From: Hoeflea ulvae
GTDB lineage: Bacteria; Pseudomonadota; Alphaproteobacteria; Rhizobiales; Rhizobiaceae
DNA: 64,000 nucleotides
NCBI RefSeq assembly: GCF_026619435.1
Contig: NZ_JAOVZQ010000001.1
Coordinates: 4,595,501 to 4,659,500 of the forward strand
Direction: 5' to 3'
Shown: positions 16,983 through 27,168 of the stretch, piece after piece
How positions within the stretch are numbered: position 1 is the first letter of the stretch
How the letters are laid out: the number at the start of each line of letters is the position of its first letter
Notes under the pieces: generated by a model
Databases searched by the model: none
Seen by the model: only the letters and a program-made list of their open reading frames with translations
Told to the model about the DNA's origin: nothing
Made by a program: the position numbers and the translations under genes

Positions 16983-18344
16983 TTATTTGCCGCAGTGCGC
17001 GGCGATCAGATCCCGGTACCAGTAACCCGACTGCTTGATGGTGCGCAGTTGCGTCTCATAGTTGACATGAACCAGGCCAAAGCGCATTGAATAGCCCTCT
17101 GCCCATTCGAAATTGTCCACCAGGCTCCAGGCGAAATAGCCTTGCAGCGGATAATTGTCGGCAACCAGGTCGGCAACGACCGAAAGATGGGTCGAAATAT
17201 AGTCGAGCCGCATCGTGTCGCTGACCGCGCCGTTTTCCACCCCGGTGTTATCGGCAGCGCCGTTCTCGGTGATGTAGAACTCCGGCAGCGTGTAGCGGCC
17301 ATAGAGTTGGCTGACGATATGGGAGAGACCCTGCGGCTCGACTTCCCAACCGATGTCGGTTTTCTCGGGCCTCACCGCCGGCGCAATGGCCACATGCGGA
17401 AACTCTGAAGCCGCGTCATCGCGAACCCGCATCGGCGTGTAGTAGTTCAGGCCCCAGAAATCGAGCGGCTGGCGGATCGTCTCGAGATCACCGTCCCTGA
17501 TGTGGAGCGCCAGGTCAGGGCAGCCATCAAGCACCGATTGCGGATAAGCGCCTTCAAACAGCGGGCCGAAAAACACCCCATTGTGGAAATCATTGGCCCG
17601 CTCGGCAGCCTTGTTGTCAGCATCGCTGTCGCTTGCGGCCATTATGCTCATCGCATTGAGCACGATGCCGACCGGCATCTCGGCCCGTTCGGCCCGGATC
17701 GCCTGCACGCCAAGGCCATGCGCCAGATTGGTGACATGCAGCGCCGCCATCGCCGCTTCCATCGAGCGCTCTCCGGGGGCGTGAACGCCCATCAGATGCC
17801 CCAGATAGACCGAGCACCACGGCTCGTTGAAGGTGGTGATCGTGTCCAGCCGGTCGCCCAGACGCTGGGTGACGAGTCCGGCATAATCCGCAAAAGCCTC
17901 GGCGGTATCGCGGTCGGTCCAGCCGCCGCGGCCCATCAGCGCCAGCGGCAAGTCCCAGTGATACAGCGTTGCAAAAGCCTTGATGTTACGGGACTTGAGG
18001 CCGTCAAGCAGCCGGTCATAAAAGGCAAAGCCCGGCTCGTTGATTGCCCCGGCGCCATCGGGCAGCAGCCGCGGCCAGGCGAGCGAAAAGCGATAGGCTT
18101 TTGCACCCAGCTCCGCCATCAGATCGAGATCGGCCTCGAGCCGGTTGTAGTGATCGCAGGCCACATCGCCGGTATCGCCGCCCCTGACCCGGCCTGGCAT
18201 GTGCGAAAACGCATCCCAGATCGACGGCTTGCGGCCATCGGCCTCGACCGCGCCCTCGATCTGGTAGGACGCGGTTGCCACGCCGAACAGAAAATCGGAG
18301 GGAAACCGGCCGGCCAGCGCCTGCGGCGAAGATTCACGTGTCAT
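16983..18344 (-). CDS. Beta-glucosidase, glycoside hydrolase family 1
   Basis: A 453-residue cytoplasmic GH1 enzyme of full family length. The acid/base Glu174 lies in TFNEPW and the nucleophile Glu360 in YITENGA; FLFGVATASYQIEGA is the N-terminal family signature, and NYYTP and WSLVDNFEWAEGY shape the sugar site. It hydrolyses terminal beta-linked glucose (or related sugars) from oligosaccharides. There is no signal peptide. It is on the same strand as the hydrolase and xylose genes upstream, 40 bases after the PcaD-like gene, but no sugar importer is adjacent. Confidence 0.93.
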   Translation of the reverse strand: MTRESSPQALAGRFPSDFLFGVATASYQIEGAVEADGRKPSIWDAFSHMPGRVRGGDTGDVACDHYNRLEADLDLMAELGAKAYRFSLAWPRLLPDGAGAINEPGFAFYDRLLDGLKSRNIKAFATLYHWDLPLALMGRGGWTDRDTAEAFADYAGLVTQRLGDRLDTITTFNEPWCSVYLGHLMGVHAPGERSMEAAMAALHVTNLAHGLGVQAIRAERAEMPVGIVLNAMSIMAASDSDADNKAAERANDFHNGVFFGPLFEGAYPQSVLDGCPDLALHIRDGDLETIRQPLDFWGLNYYTPMRVRDDAASEFPHVAIAPAVRPEKTDIGWEVEPQGLSHIVSQLYGRYTLPEFYITENGAADNTGVENGAVSDTMRLDYISTHLSVVADLVADNYPLQGYFAWSLVDNFEWAEGYSMRFGLVHVNYETQLRTIKQSGYWYRDLIAAHCGK

Positions 18345-18384
18345 GGCAAGTCCGATCGAGGTTGGTTCCGCGGGGAGACAGATG

Positions 18385-19182
18385 TCAGGCTGCCGGGAGC
18401 CGATCGATGAAAGCCTTGATGGTTTCGCTCAGCTCGACCGGCTTTTCGATGCAAGGCAGATGCGCCGATCCCGGAATCTCCTGATACATCGCACCGGGGA
18501 TGAGGCGGGCCAGTTCACCCACCAGCGAAGGCGGTGTGGAGCCGTCATCGGTTCCGACCACGCAGATGACCGGCAGGCTCAGTTCGGAACTCGATTGGGT
18601 GAAATCAGTGTCGCGGATGGCGGCACAGGTGCCGGCATAGCCTTCAACCGGGGTGCGTTCGAGCATCATCCGGTAGCCGGTGAATTCGGCATTGTCGGCG
18701 CTGCGATAGGCGGTGGTGAACCAGCGCTCGAGGATCGCGTCGGAGATCGAGGCAATGCCCTGCTCGCTGATCGCCGAAATCCGCGCATTCCACATGTCCG
18801 GCGTTCCGATCTTGTGGCCGGTGTCGCACAGGATCAGCGCCCGGACCAGATCCGGACGCTTGGCGGCCAGCCCTTGCGCAATCATCCCGCCGACAGACAG
18901 GCCGCACAGGATCACATCCTTGGCTTCGAAATGCTCGATCAGCGCGATCAGGTCGTCGATATGATCGTCCATGGTGATCGGGCCGTCACCGGATTCCGAC
19001 AGACCATGTCCGCGCTTGTCATAGGCGATGATGCTGTAGTCACCGACCATGCGGACGATCACATCGCGCCAGATGCGGTAATCCGTGCCGAGAGAATTGG
19101 AAAAGACGATGGTCGGGCGATCGGGCGCCGCGCCGATCACCTGGTGATGGAGGACGACACCGTTCAGGCGGGCAAATTGCAT
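18385..19182 (-). CDS. Alpha/beta hydrolase, 3-oxoadipate enol-lactonase-like (PcaD)
   Basis: A 265-residue alpha/beta hydrolase. The oxyanion region is FSNSLGTDYRIW and the nucleophile elbow is CGLSVGGMIAQ, both as in PcaD, which opens the lactone in the beta-ketoadipate pathway. The catalytic Asp and His are consistent with CVVGTDDGSTP and PGSAHLP. No other protocatechuate genes are present, so another ester or lactone substrate is possible. The start at 19182 (MQFARLNGVVLHH) is chosen over the longer open frame because it begins at the conserved N-terminus with GAAGGAAG upstream. Confidence 0.8.
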   Translation of the reverse strand: MQFARLNGVVLHHQVIGAAPDRPTIVFSNSLGTDYRIWRDVIVRMVGDYSIIAYDKRGHGLSESGDGPITMDDHIDDLIALIEHFEAKDVILCGLSVGGMIAQGLAAKRPDLVRALILCDTGHKIGTPDMWNARISAISEQGIASISDAILERWFTTAYRSADNAEFTGYRMMLERTPVEGYAGTCAAIRDTDFTQSSSELSLPVICVVGTDDGSTPPSLVGELARLIPGAMYQEIPGSAHLPCIEKPVELSETIKAFIDRLPAA

Positions 19183-19272
19183 GGCGAGGCTTCCTTCGGG
19201 CATTCTTTCTCGGGGTGGAAGCCGTTGATTTACGCCAGAGTGCATCCCGGCGCAATTGCCGGACGCAAATAG

Positions 19273-19308
19273 GGCTGCGGCGGCTCTTCAAACAGAACCG
19301 CCGCAGCC
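19273..19308 (-). terminator. Hairpin downstream of xylA
   Basis: An 11-bp perfect stem (GGCTGCGGCGG / CCGCCGCAGCC) with a 14-base loop begins about 15 bases past the xylA stop codon. The following minus-strand sequence is only mildly T-rich, so it is a probable but not ideal terminator of the xylose operon. Confidence 0.6.
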
Positions 19309-19322
19309 TGTTGTGAGATCAG

Positions 19323-20633
19323 TCAGACGTAGCGATTGACGACATTTTCCAGCCATTCCTGCTTGCCGGATCTCGGTTGCGGATCGATGTTTTCCGCTTC
19401 CACCCGTGCGGCGATCTGGTCGAGCGACATCGATCCGTCCAGCATCGCCTTGGCCTGCGCGCTGTCCCAGCCGGCATAGCGCGCGTCGACGAAGGACGAC
19501 AGCGCCTTGTCCTCGACCATCTTCGCCGCCGCTTTCAGACCACGGGCGCAACAATCCATCCCGCCGACATGGGCAGCGAGCAGGTCTTCCGGATCGATCG
19601 ACTGGCGGCGCAGCTTGGCATCGAAATTGGTGCCGCCGGTGGTGAAGCCGCCGGCCTGCAGGACTTCGTAATAGGCCAGCGCCATTTCCGGCACATTGTT
19701 TGGGAACTGGTCGGTGTCCCAGCCCGACTGGTAGTCATTGCGGTTCATGTCGATCGAACCGAAAATGCCCAGCGCCCGCGCAGTCGCCAGTTCATGCTCG
19801 AACGAGTGGCCGGCGAGAATGGCGTGGCCCTGCTCGATATTGACCCGAACTTCGTTTTCAAGGCCATAGCGCTTGAGGAAGCCGTAAACGGTGGCGACAT
19901 CATAATCATACTGGTGCTTGGTCGGCTCCTGCGGCTTCGGCTCGATCAGGATGGTGCCGGTGAAGCCGATCTTGTGCTTGTATTCGACCACCAGATTGAG
20001 AAAGCGGCCCATCTGGTCAAGCTCGCGGCCCATGTCGGTGTTGAGCAGCGTCTCGTAGCCTTCGCGGCCGCCCCACAAAACGTAGTTTTCGCCGTTGAGC
20101 CGCTTGGTCACGTCCATGCAGGCTTTCACTGTTGCCGCCGAATAGGCAAACACGTCCGGGTCGGGATTGGTCGACGCACCGGACATGAAGCGCCGGTGCG
20201 AGAACAGGTTGGAGGTGCCCCACAACAGCTTGGTGCCTGTCTCCGCCATCTTGCCTTCGAAATAGTCGGCGATGGTTTCCAGGTTGCGGCGGCTCTCGGC
20301 GAAAGTGTCGCCCTCGGGCCGCACATCGAGATCATGGAAGCAGAAATAGGGATTCTTGAGCAGCGCGAACATCTCGAAGGCAACATCGGCCTTCAGCCGC
20401 GCCTGATCCATCGAATCGCCGAACCATGGCCGCTCGAAGGTCTGACCGCCGAACGGATCGCCGCCGGGCCATGTGAAGGAATGCCAATAGGCCACCGCAA
20501 AGCGCAGATGGTCTTCCATGCGCTTGCCCATGATCATCTCATCGGGATTGTAATACCTGAAGGCGAGCGGGTTGGTGCTGTCCGGTCCTTCAAACGGAAT
20601 GGACGTGATGTCGCCGAAAAATCCAGTACTCAT
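19323..20633 (-). CDS. xylA: Xylose isomerase
   Basis: A 436-residue class II xylose isomerase that converts D-xylose to D-xylulose with two divalent metal ions. The signature parts are visible: [14 protein letters not shown], the metal ligands in [36 protein letters not shown], and [20 protein letters not shown]. The start overlaps the xylB stop by four bases (ATGA), so both are translated together. A hairpin follows the stop. No xylose ABC transporter is adjacent. Confidence 0.96.
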   Translation of the reverse strand: MSTGFFGDITSIPFEGPDSTNPLAFRYYNPDEMIMGKRMEDHLRFAVAYWHSFTWPGGDPFGGQTFERPWFGDSMDQARLKADVAFEMFALLKNPYFCFHDLDVRPEGDTFAESRRNLETIADYFEGKMAETGTKLLWGTSNLFSHRRFMSGASTNPDPDVFAYSAATVKACMDVTKRLNGENYVLWGGREGYETLLNTDMGRELDQMGRFLNLVVEYKHKIGFTGTILIEPKPQEPTKHQYDYDVATVYGFLKRYGLENEVRVNIEQGHAILAGHSFEHELATARALGIFGSIDMNRNDYQSGWDTDQFPNNVPEMALAYYEVLQAGGFTTGGTNFDAKLRRQSIDPEDLLAAHVGGMDCCARGLKAAAKMVEDKALSSFVDARYAGWDSAQAKAMLDGSMSLDQIAARVEAENIDPQPRSGKQEWLENVVNRYV

Positions 20634-22084
20634 GACATGGCTCCTTTGATTGCGGGATAGAGGGCGCGATAGCGCTGATAGGCATCGTCGAAACCGGCAG
20701 CGAGATCACGATTGGGGTGAATGGTTCTGGCGGTCGCCGGTGGCGTGCAGACCGCGAAGGGATCGGCTGCTTCCGCGGCGATCAGGCCGAGCCGGGCGGC
20801 GCCGAAGGCCGCGCCGAAATCTCCGCCCTCGGGAATGTCGACCGGCATCCCCAGCACGGTGGCAAGCGCCTGGGTCCAGTAGCTTGAGCGCGACCCGCCG
20901 CCAATCGCGGTCACCCGCGACAGCGATGTGCCGGCCTGGGCAAGGGCTGCGAGACTGTCGCGGAAGGCGAATGCCACACCCTCGACCACGGCCCGGGTCA
21001 TGGCGGCGCGGTCGGACTCATGGCCGAGACCGGCAAACACACCGCGAATGGCAGCATCATTGTGCGGTGTGCGTTCACCGGACAGATAGGGCAGAAACAG
21101 AACCGATCCGGGCGCCACAAGACTGTCGCCAAGCTCGGCGGTCAGCGCCGATGGCTCGGTGGAGGTAATGCCCGACAGCCAGTTGAGCGAATCCGTCGCC
21201 GACAGGATCACCCCCATCTGGTGCCAGGTGCCCGGCAGCGCATGGCAGAATGCATGCACGGCGCTGTCGGGATTGGGCAGATAGCGGTTGTTGGCGGCAA
21301 ACAGCACGCCGGACGTGCCCAGCGAGGCGAAGGCCTGACCGTCAGCCACGGTGCCCATGCCACAGGCCGAGGCCGCATTGTCGCCTGCCCCGCCGGCAAT
21401 CGGAATACCGGCCGGCAATCCAAGCTGAGACGCCGCTTCGGCGCGCAGGGCCCCTGCCCGGTCGGTGCCTTCGACCAGCGACGGCATCTGGCTGCGATCA
21501 AGCCCGGTGGCCGCAAGCAGGCCATCGTCCCAGGCGCGCTTGCCGACATCCAGCCAGGACGTTCCCGCCGAATCCGACATCTCGGATATGCTCTCGCCGC
21601 TCAGCCACAGCCGCAGATAGTCCTTCGGCAATAACACCTTGGCGACGCGCGCAAAGGCATCGGGTTCGTTCGCCGCCATCCATTTCAGTTTCGGCGCGGT
21701 GAAGCCCGGAAACACGATATTGCCGGTCAGCCGGCGGAATTGCGGATCGGCATCAAGTGCCGCGGCTTCTTCATAACTGCGCGTGTCGTTCCACAGAATG
21801 CAGGGACGGATCACCTTGCCGCCCCTGTCGATGGTGGTCGCGCCATGCATATGCCCCGACAGGCCGATGCCGCGCACCTTGGCAAGCTCCGCCGCATGGG
21901 TTTTCGCAAGCTCCGCCAGCGCCGCCTTCGTCGCCGTGATCCAGCTGTCGGGATCCTGTTCCGACCATCCCGGATGCGGCCGTTCGACGCTCAGCGGTGC
22001 ACTGGCCGATCCGAGAATGCGCTGATCGGCATCGATCAGCAGCGCTTTGAGCGAAGATGTTCCGAGATCAAGTCCGAGATACAT
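20630..22084 (-). CDS. xylB: Xylulokinase
   Basis: A 484-residue FGGY-family sugar kinase that phosphorylates D-xylulose. The N-terminal ATPase fold begins [26 protein letters not shown] near residue 75 is the xylulose-binding loop, and [13 protein letters not shown] with [13 protein letters not shown] form the second lobe. It lies between the LacI-type regulator and xylA on the same strand, 45 bases after the regulator. Besides xylose it could also serve D-arabitol breakdown. Confidence 0.95.
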   Translation of the reverse strand: MYLGLDLGTSSLKALLIDADQRILGSASAPLSVERPHPGWSEQDPDSWITATKAALAELAKTHAAELAKVRGIGLSGHMHGATTIDRGGKVIRPCILWNDTRSYEEAAALDADPQFRRLTGNIVFPGFTAPKLKWMAANEPDAFARVAKVLLPKDYLRLWLSGESISEMSDSAGTSWLDVGKRAWDDGLLAATGLDRSQMPSLVEGTDRAGALRAEAASQLGLPAGIPIAGGAGDNAASACGMGTVADGQAFASLGTSGVLFAANNRYLPNPDSAVHAFCHALPGTWHQMGVILSATDSLNWLSGITSTEPSALTAELGDSLVAPGSVLFLPYLSGERTPHNDAAIRGVFAGLGHESDRAAMTRAVVEGVAFAFRDSLAALAQAGTSLSRVTAIGGGSRSSYWTQALATVLGMPVDIPEGGDFGAAFGAARLGLIAAEAADPFAVCTPPATARTIHPNRDLAAGFDDAYQRYRALYPAIKGAMS

Positions 22085-22129
22085 GGCGGAACGTCCTTTC
22101 CTTTGAAGACAGGGTGGTGGTTTCAGGGT

Positions 22130-23152
22130 TCATGGCAAATTGTCCCTGAGAAAAACATCGATGCGGATGCGCTCCTGCGCCGTCAGCAGGTCCAGCCCGT
22201 CCGCCCGCGCCTTGAGCACGCGGATGGCGCTGCGCACCTCGTGCCCGCAATCCTGATTGAGAACGGCGTCGAAGACGCCATCGGCCAGCGCCTGGCGCGA
22301 ATGCTGCGTCACCTCATGGGCGACAACCGCAGACAGCTTGCCTTTGTGCGCGGCCAGCGCCTCGATCAGCCCGCGATTGCCGGCGCCGAGATTGTAGATG
22401 GCGACAATCTCCGGACCGGCCGCAAGCGCCGCCTCGACGCTGCGCCGGACGGTCCCGGCATCATCATTGGTTTCCACCGGGCCGATCAAGCCAAGCTCCG
22501 GAAACTCGGCTTCCAGCACCGCGGCAAACCCCGACGCCCTTTCCGCATGGTCGGACAGCTTCATCGAACCGGCCACCACCAGCACATTGCCCGGCCGTCC
22601 TGCGCAGAACCGCCCGATCAGGCTGGCGGCAGTTCGGCCGGCTGCGATATTGTCGATGCCGCAATAATGGATACGCTGTGACCCGGGCAGATCCGAAACG
22701 AGCGTCACCACCGGCACGCCCTGTTCGACCAGCCGGTCAACCGCACCGGTCACATCGGCGGTGTCGGTGGCGACCAGGCCAACGCCGCTGACCGTTTTGG
22801 GGTCGATCGCATCCAGCACGCTGACGATGGCTCCGGGGTCAAATGGCGGCACGGTCTCGATCCGGATCGAGGTGCGCTCGATCGACGAGCGTTGCGCGGC
22901 AGCGGTGATCTCGGCGGTGAGATTCTGCAGAAAGCTGTTAGGCCCGCCCGGCACGATGAAAACCAGCGGATAGACCCGCTTGCGGGCCAGATTGGCTGCC
23001 GTGACATCGCGCACATAGCCAAGCCGGCTGACCGCCGCCTCGACCTTGTCGACCGTCTGCCGCCGCACGCCCGGACGGCCATTGAGCACTCGGTCGACGG
23101 TCGCCAGACTGACCCCGGCTTCAGCCGCAATATCGTGCACTGTTGGTCGCAT
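22130..23152 (-). CDS. LacI-family transcriptional regulator, probable xylose regulator
   Basis: A 340-residue repressor with an N-terminal LacI helix-turn-helix (VHDIAAEAGVSLATVDRVLN) and a periplasmic-binding-protein-like effector domain. The start at 23152 is supported by GGAGG a few bases upstream and by the conserved MRPTVHDIA beginning; the longer open frame is not real. It lies immediately upstream of xylB and xylA on the same strand, making xylose or xylulose the likely effector. An operator was not identified with confidence. Confidence 0.9.
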   Translation of the reverse strand: MRPTVHDIAAEAGVSLATVDRVLNGRPGVRRQTVDKVEAAVSRLGYVRDVTAANLARKRVYPLVFIVPGGPNSFLQNLTAEITAAAQRSSIERTSIRIETVPPFDPGAIVSVLDAIDPKTVSGVGLVATDTADVTGAVDRLVEQGVPVVTLVSDLPGSQRIHYCGIDNIAAGRTAASLIGRFCAGRPGNVLVVAGSMKLSDHAERASGFAAVLEAEFPELGLIGPVETNDDAGTVRRSVEAALAAGPEIVAIYNLGAGNRGLIEALAAHKGKLSAVVAHEVTQHSRQALADGVFDAVLNQDCGHEVRSAIRVLKARADGLDLLTAQERIRIDVFLRDNLP

Positions 23153-23425
23153 CCGTCCTCCTGACCGGCCTTCTAGACCAATATTTGAGGTACGTAAATC
23201 AAAAAGGTGTGGACGCTCCCGCACAGTTTGCCCTGCAGCAAAGCGGCCCATCGCGACCGCGCCATCCCTGCTCATACTTGACGCAACCGGCGCAATATGG
23301 CCTAAGGCAGCGCTTGCCGGTCTCCGCCGCGCCTCGCTTGGCCGCAGCGTATCCGGTGAACGATCGCAGCCGGCATCAGCCGCCGCGCGCACCATTCAAC
23401 CGGACCTGGAAGCGGACGAAGACTC

Positions 23426-24898
23426 ATGGCCAACACTGCAATGCGGGTGCGGATTGCACCGTCTCCGACGGGCGAACCGCATGTCGGAACCGCCTATATC
23501 GCCCTGTTCAACTACCTGTTGGCCAAGAAGCACGGCGGCGAGTTCATTCTGCGCATCGAGGATACCGATGCCGCGCGCTCCACGCCGGAATTTGAACAGA
23601 AAGTCCTCGACGCTCTGAAATGGTGCGGCCTGTCCTGGTCGGAAGGCCCCGATGTCGGCGGTCCCTATGGCCCTTACCGGCAGAGCGAGCGCAAGGACAC
23701 CTATCTTCCCTATGTCGAGCAGATCGTCGAGAAAGGCCACGGTTTCCGCTGCTTCTGCACGCCCGAGCGGCTCTCTGAAATGCGCGCCGAGCAGCGCGCA
23801 GCCGGCAAGCCGCCCAAATATGACGGCCGTTGCCTGACACTGAAGGCCGAGGAAGTCACCGCCCGCATGGCTGCCGGCGAGCCCTCCGTGGTGCGGATGA
23901 AGATCCCGGCCGAAGGCGTCTGCAAATTCGTGGACGGCGTCTATGGCGAGGTCGAAATTCCGTGGGACGCCGTCGACATGCAGGTTCTGCTCAAGGCGGA
24001 CGGCATGCCTACCTATCACATGGCCAATGTGGTTGATGACCATCTGATGAAGATCACCCATGTGGCCCGTGGCGAGGAGTGGTTGTCCTCGGTTCCCAAG
24101 CACATCCTGCTCTATCAGTATCTCGGGCTTGAGCCGCCGGTGTTCATGCACCTGTCGCTGATGCGCAATGCCGACAAGTCGAAACTGTCCAAGCGCAAGA
24201 ATCCGACCTCGATTTCCTATTATGCCGCACTGGGCTATCTGCCCGAAGCGCTGATGAATTTTCTCGGCCTGTTCTTCATCCAGATCGGCGAAGACGATGA
24301 ACTTCTGACCGTGGATCAGCTGGCATCCCACTTCGACCCGGAGAACCTGTCCAAGGCCGGTGCCATCTTCGACCTGCAGAAGCTCGACTGGCTCAACGGC
24401 CGCTGGCTGCGCGAAAGCGTTTCCGAAGAAGAGTTCATGACCCGCGTCATGGCCTGGGCCCAGGAAAACGGCCGTTTCCGCGAAGGCATGAAGCTGGCGC
24501 AATCGCGCATCACCAAGCTCTCCGACCTGCCTGACCTCACCGGCTTTCTGCTCAAGGGCGATCTCGGCCTGACCGCGGATGATTTCTCGAAGATCAAGAA
24601 GGTCTCGCTCGAGGATGTTCTGGTGACCCTGCAGACGGTTCAGCCCGATCTCGAAAAGATCTTCGAGTGGAACGCCGAAACCATCGAGGCGGAACTGCGC
24701 GCCATTTCCGAGCGCAGCGAAATCAAGCTGCGCAACATGCTGGCGCCGCTGTTCATTGCCGTTTCCGGCTCGTCGCGGTCCCTGCCGCTCTTTGATTCCA
24801 TGGCCATTCTGGGCCGTTCCGTCGTCCGCCAGCGCCTCAAACAGGCCGAAACCGCCGTCAAGGCCGGTGTGGAAGCGGCAAAAGCAAACAACGGATAA
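23426..24898 (+). CDS. gltX: Glutamyl-tRNA synthetase
   Basis: A 490-residue class I synthetase that charges tRNA with glutamate. The HIGH-type motif appears in APSPTGEPHVGTAYIALFN, the glutamate pocket in FILRIEDTDAARS, and the KMSKS-type loop as DKSKLSKRKNP. The C-terminal anticodon-binding domain is present. Many alphaproteobacteria carry two GltX paralogues, one acting on tRNA-Gln; which one this is cannot be decided here. The lysyl-tRNA synthetase gene starts five bases after the stop, so the two form an operon. Confidence 0.95.
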   Translation: MANTAMRVRIAPSPTGEPHVGTAYIALFNYLLAKKHGGEFILRIEDTDAARSTPEFEQKVLDALKWCGLSWSEGPDVGGPYGPYRQSERKDTYLPYVEQIVEKGHGFRCFCTPERLSEMRAEQRAAGKPPKYDGRCLTLKAEEVTARMAAGEPSVVRMKIPAEGVCKFVDGVYGEVEIPWDAVDMQVLLKADGMPTYHMANVVDDHLMKITHVARGEEWLSSVPKHILLYQYLGLEPPVFMHLSLMRNADKSKLSKRKNPTSISYYAALGYLPEALMNFLGLFFIQIGEDDELLTVDQLASHFDPENLSKAGAIFDLQKLDWLNGRWLRESVSEEEFMTRVMAWAQENGRFREGMKLAQSRITKLSDLPDLTGFLLKGDLGLTADDFSKIKKVSLEDVLVTLQTVQPDLEKIFEWNAETIEAELRAISERSEIKLRNMLAPLFIAVSGSSRSLPLFDSMAILGRSVVRQRLKQAETAVKAGVEAAKANNG

Positions 24899-24903
24899 TT
24901 TCA

Positions 24904-26400
24904 ATGACCGACAAGACGACTGAACCCGGCCTTTCATCCGACGTCACCGAAGTGCGGGCACAGAAGCTCGCCATTCTGCGTGAGACGGTCGGCGAGGTCT
25001 ATCCGGCGCATTTCCACCGGACCATGACCAATGCCGAGCTGGCTGAAAAATACGCTGACATCGAAGCCGACACACTGACCGGCGACATCGTCACCGTAGC
25101 CGGCCGGGTCTATTCCTCGCGCAATTCCGGCATGTTCATGGACATCCATGACGCCTCCGGCAAGGTTCAGATCTTCAGCCACAAGGACACCACACCCGAA
25201 GATGTCCGCGCGCTTCTGCCGCTGGTCGACATTGGCGACATCATCGGCGTCACCGGGGAAGTGCGGCGAACCAAGCGCGGCGAACTGACCATCAATGCCC
25301 ATGAGATCACCATGCTGACCAAGGCATTGCTGCCGATGCCCGAAAAATGGCACGGGCTTTCAGACATCGAGCTGCGCTACCGCAAGCGTCATCTCGACAT
25401 CATGACCAATGAGGATTCGAAACTTCGCTTCCAGCAGCGCTCGAAGATCGTCTCCGGCATCCGCCGTTTCATGGAAGACGAGAGCTTCATGGAAATCGAG
25501 ACCCCGATGCTGCACTCGGTCTATGGCGGCGCCACCGCCGAGCCGTTCAAGACCCACCACAACACGCTCAAGCTCGACATGTATCTGCGCATCGCACCGG
25601 AGCTCTATCTCAAGCGGGCGCTGGTCTCCGGGCTGACCGACAAGGTCTTCGAGGTCAATCGCAACTTCCGCAATGAAGGCGTGTCGACCCGGCACAATCC
25701 CGAATTCACCATGCTGGAATGCTACTGGGCCTATGCCGATTACGAGGACATCATGGGCCTCGTCGAGAGGCTGTTCGAGAGGCTGGCCTTGGCGATCCAC
25801 GGCAAAACCGAGTTCATGTATGGCGACACCGAGATGTCGTTCAAGGGCCCGTTCAAACGGGTTGCCATGCCCGATGCGGTAAAAGATGCAACAGGCATCG
25901 ATTTCCGCGCGATTACCACCGACGAAGAGGCTCGTGCCGCCGCCAAGGCAGCCGGTTTTGAAATCGAGGACGACTGGACCTGGGGCGAATGCCTGGCCTT
26001 CATCTTCGAGGAAAAGGTCGAATCCACCCTGATCCAGCCGGCGCATGTGACGCATTTCCCCAAGGATATCTCGCCATTCGCCAAGGAAGTGCCGGGCGAG
26101 CCGCGTCTGGTTGAACGCTTCGAGACCTATTGCAATGCCTGGGAACTGGGCAATGCATTTTCCGAGCTCAATGACCCGGAAGAACAGCGCAAGCGCATGG
26201 TCGAGCAGCTGGAGCAGGCGCATGCCCGCGGCGAGATGGAAAAGCAGCTCGATGAGGAATTCCTCGACGCCATCGACCAGGGCATGCCGCCCGCCGGCGG
26301 CCTGGGGATCGGCGTCGACCGGCTGATCATGCTGCTGACCAATGCGCCGTCGATCCGCGACGTCATCCTGTTTCCGGCCCGCAAGGCCCGCAGCGAATAG
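24904..26400 (+). CDS. lysS: Lysyl-tRNA synthetase, class II
   Basis: A 498-residue class II synthetase. The N-terminal OB-fold includes VTVAGRVYSSRNSGMFMDI; motif 2 is seen in VFEVNRNFRNEGVSTRHNPE and motif 3 in PPAGGLGIGVDRLIML. It charges tRNA-Lys. Many alphaproteobacteria use a class I enzyme (LysK) instead, so a class II LysS next to gltX is of note; whether a second enzyme exists elsewhere is unknown. It is the last gene of the gltX-lysS operon. Confidence 0.95.
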   Translation: MTDKTTEPGLSSDVTEVRAQKLAILRETVGEVYPAHFHRTMTNAELAEKYADIEADTLTGDIVTVAGRVYSSRNSGMFMDIHDASGKVQIFSHKDTTPEDVRALLPLVDIGDIIGVTGEVRRTKRGELTINAHEITMLTKALLPMPEKWHGLSDIELRYRKRHLDIMTNEDSKLRFQQRSKIVSGIRRFMEDESFMEIETPMLHSVYGGATAEPFKTHHNTLKLDMYLRIAPELYLKRALVSGLTDKVFEVNRNFRNEGVSTRHNPEFTMLECYWAYADYEDIMGLVERLFERLALAIHGKTEFMYGDTEMSFKGPFKRVAMPDAVKDATGIDFRAITTDEEARAAAKAAGFEIEDDWTWGECLAFIFEEKVESTLIQPAHVTHFPKDISPFAKEVPGEPRLVERFETYCNAWELGNAFSELNDPEEQRKRMVEQLEQAHARGEMEKQLDEEFLDAIDQGMPPAGGLGIGVDRLIMLLTNAPSIRDVILFPARKARSE

Positions 26401-26416
26401 CTGAAACTACCGTGTG

Positions 26417-27067
26417 TTAGTGGCCGCCGGAACTTGCAGGCTCGGCGGCCTCTTCATGTCCTGTGGCAGCAACGGTCTTGGGATCCTCATCGACCACGTC
26501 GCCGTCACAGCCTTCGACCAGTTCGATCTCATGATTGATGGTTTCGAGTTCGGTCAGCCGCAAGTCGACCCGATCTCCGAAATACAGTCCCGTCTGGGTC
26601 GGAAGCGCATCGACATACCGCGCTTCCCAGGGTTTGCTGACGGCCGCTGTCTTGCCCGGATTTGGCGCATGCACGATCTCGACACCGATCGCCTGGCCGC
26701 GAAGCGCCGATCGCGCCGTCGGACCGCGGTGATCGGCAACCTGCACGATGACGAGATCAGGGTGCAATGTTTCAGCCAGATGGCGGGCGATGCGGACGCC
26801 GGTCTTGACCCGCGCCATCGGCTCAAGGTCATCGGTCGAGATCACGGCAATCAGCCGCTTTTCCTTGCCGCGCCGGAATTGCGACTGGTAGACGGTCTTG
26901 CAATGGCCGCCCACCTCTTCGCCGTAACCGGGCATCATGCTTGCCGGCGCGAAGACCAGCGCCGCCGTCCCCGAAACGCCGAGCACAAGCAGAAATCCGC
27001 CCGAAAGCAATGCCAGCTTTCGCGAAATTCGAAATGCCTGAAACATTCGGCTCATTGCCGCGGCCAT
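26417..27067 (-). CDS. Hypothetical single-pass membrane protein
   Basis: A 216-residue protein with a basic N-terminus and one membrane helix at about residues 18-39 (LALLSGGFLLVLGVSGTAALVF), followed by a soluble, probably periplasmic domain. That domain has alternating strands and helices (RLIAVISTDD, HPDLVIVQVADHRGP, AIGVEIVHAPNP) and an acidic, low-complexity C-terminal tail. I do not recognise a family. It converges with lysS, 16 bases between the stops. An internal ATG at 27055 is an alternative start. Confidence 0.65.
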   Translation of the reverse strand: MAAAMSRMFQAFRISRKLALLSGGFLLVLGVSGTAALVFAPASMMPGYGEEVGGHCKTVYQSQFRRGKEKRLIAVISTDDLEPMARVKTGVRIARHLAETLHPDLVIVQVADHRGPTARSALRGQAIGVEIVHAPNPGKTAAVSKPWEARYVDALPTQTGLYFGDRVDLRLTELETINHEIELVEGCDGDVVDEDPKTVAATGHEEAAEPASSGGH

Positions 27068-27168
27068 GAAGTGGGGTACCTTTGCGCAAGACTCCTCCCC
27101 GCAGTTTACGCCCCACGCTCTTTCACAAATGTTAAGTCAGCCGCAATGACTTCCGCCGCGCCAGACCG

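Noticed and set aside
23396..24937. Minus-strand open frame of 513 codons opposite gltX
   Set aside because: The plus strand carries all glutamyl-tRNA synthetase motifs; the minus translation has no recognisable features.
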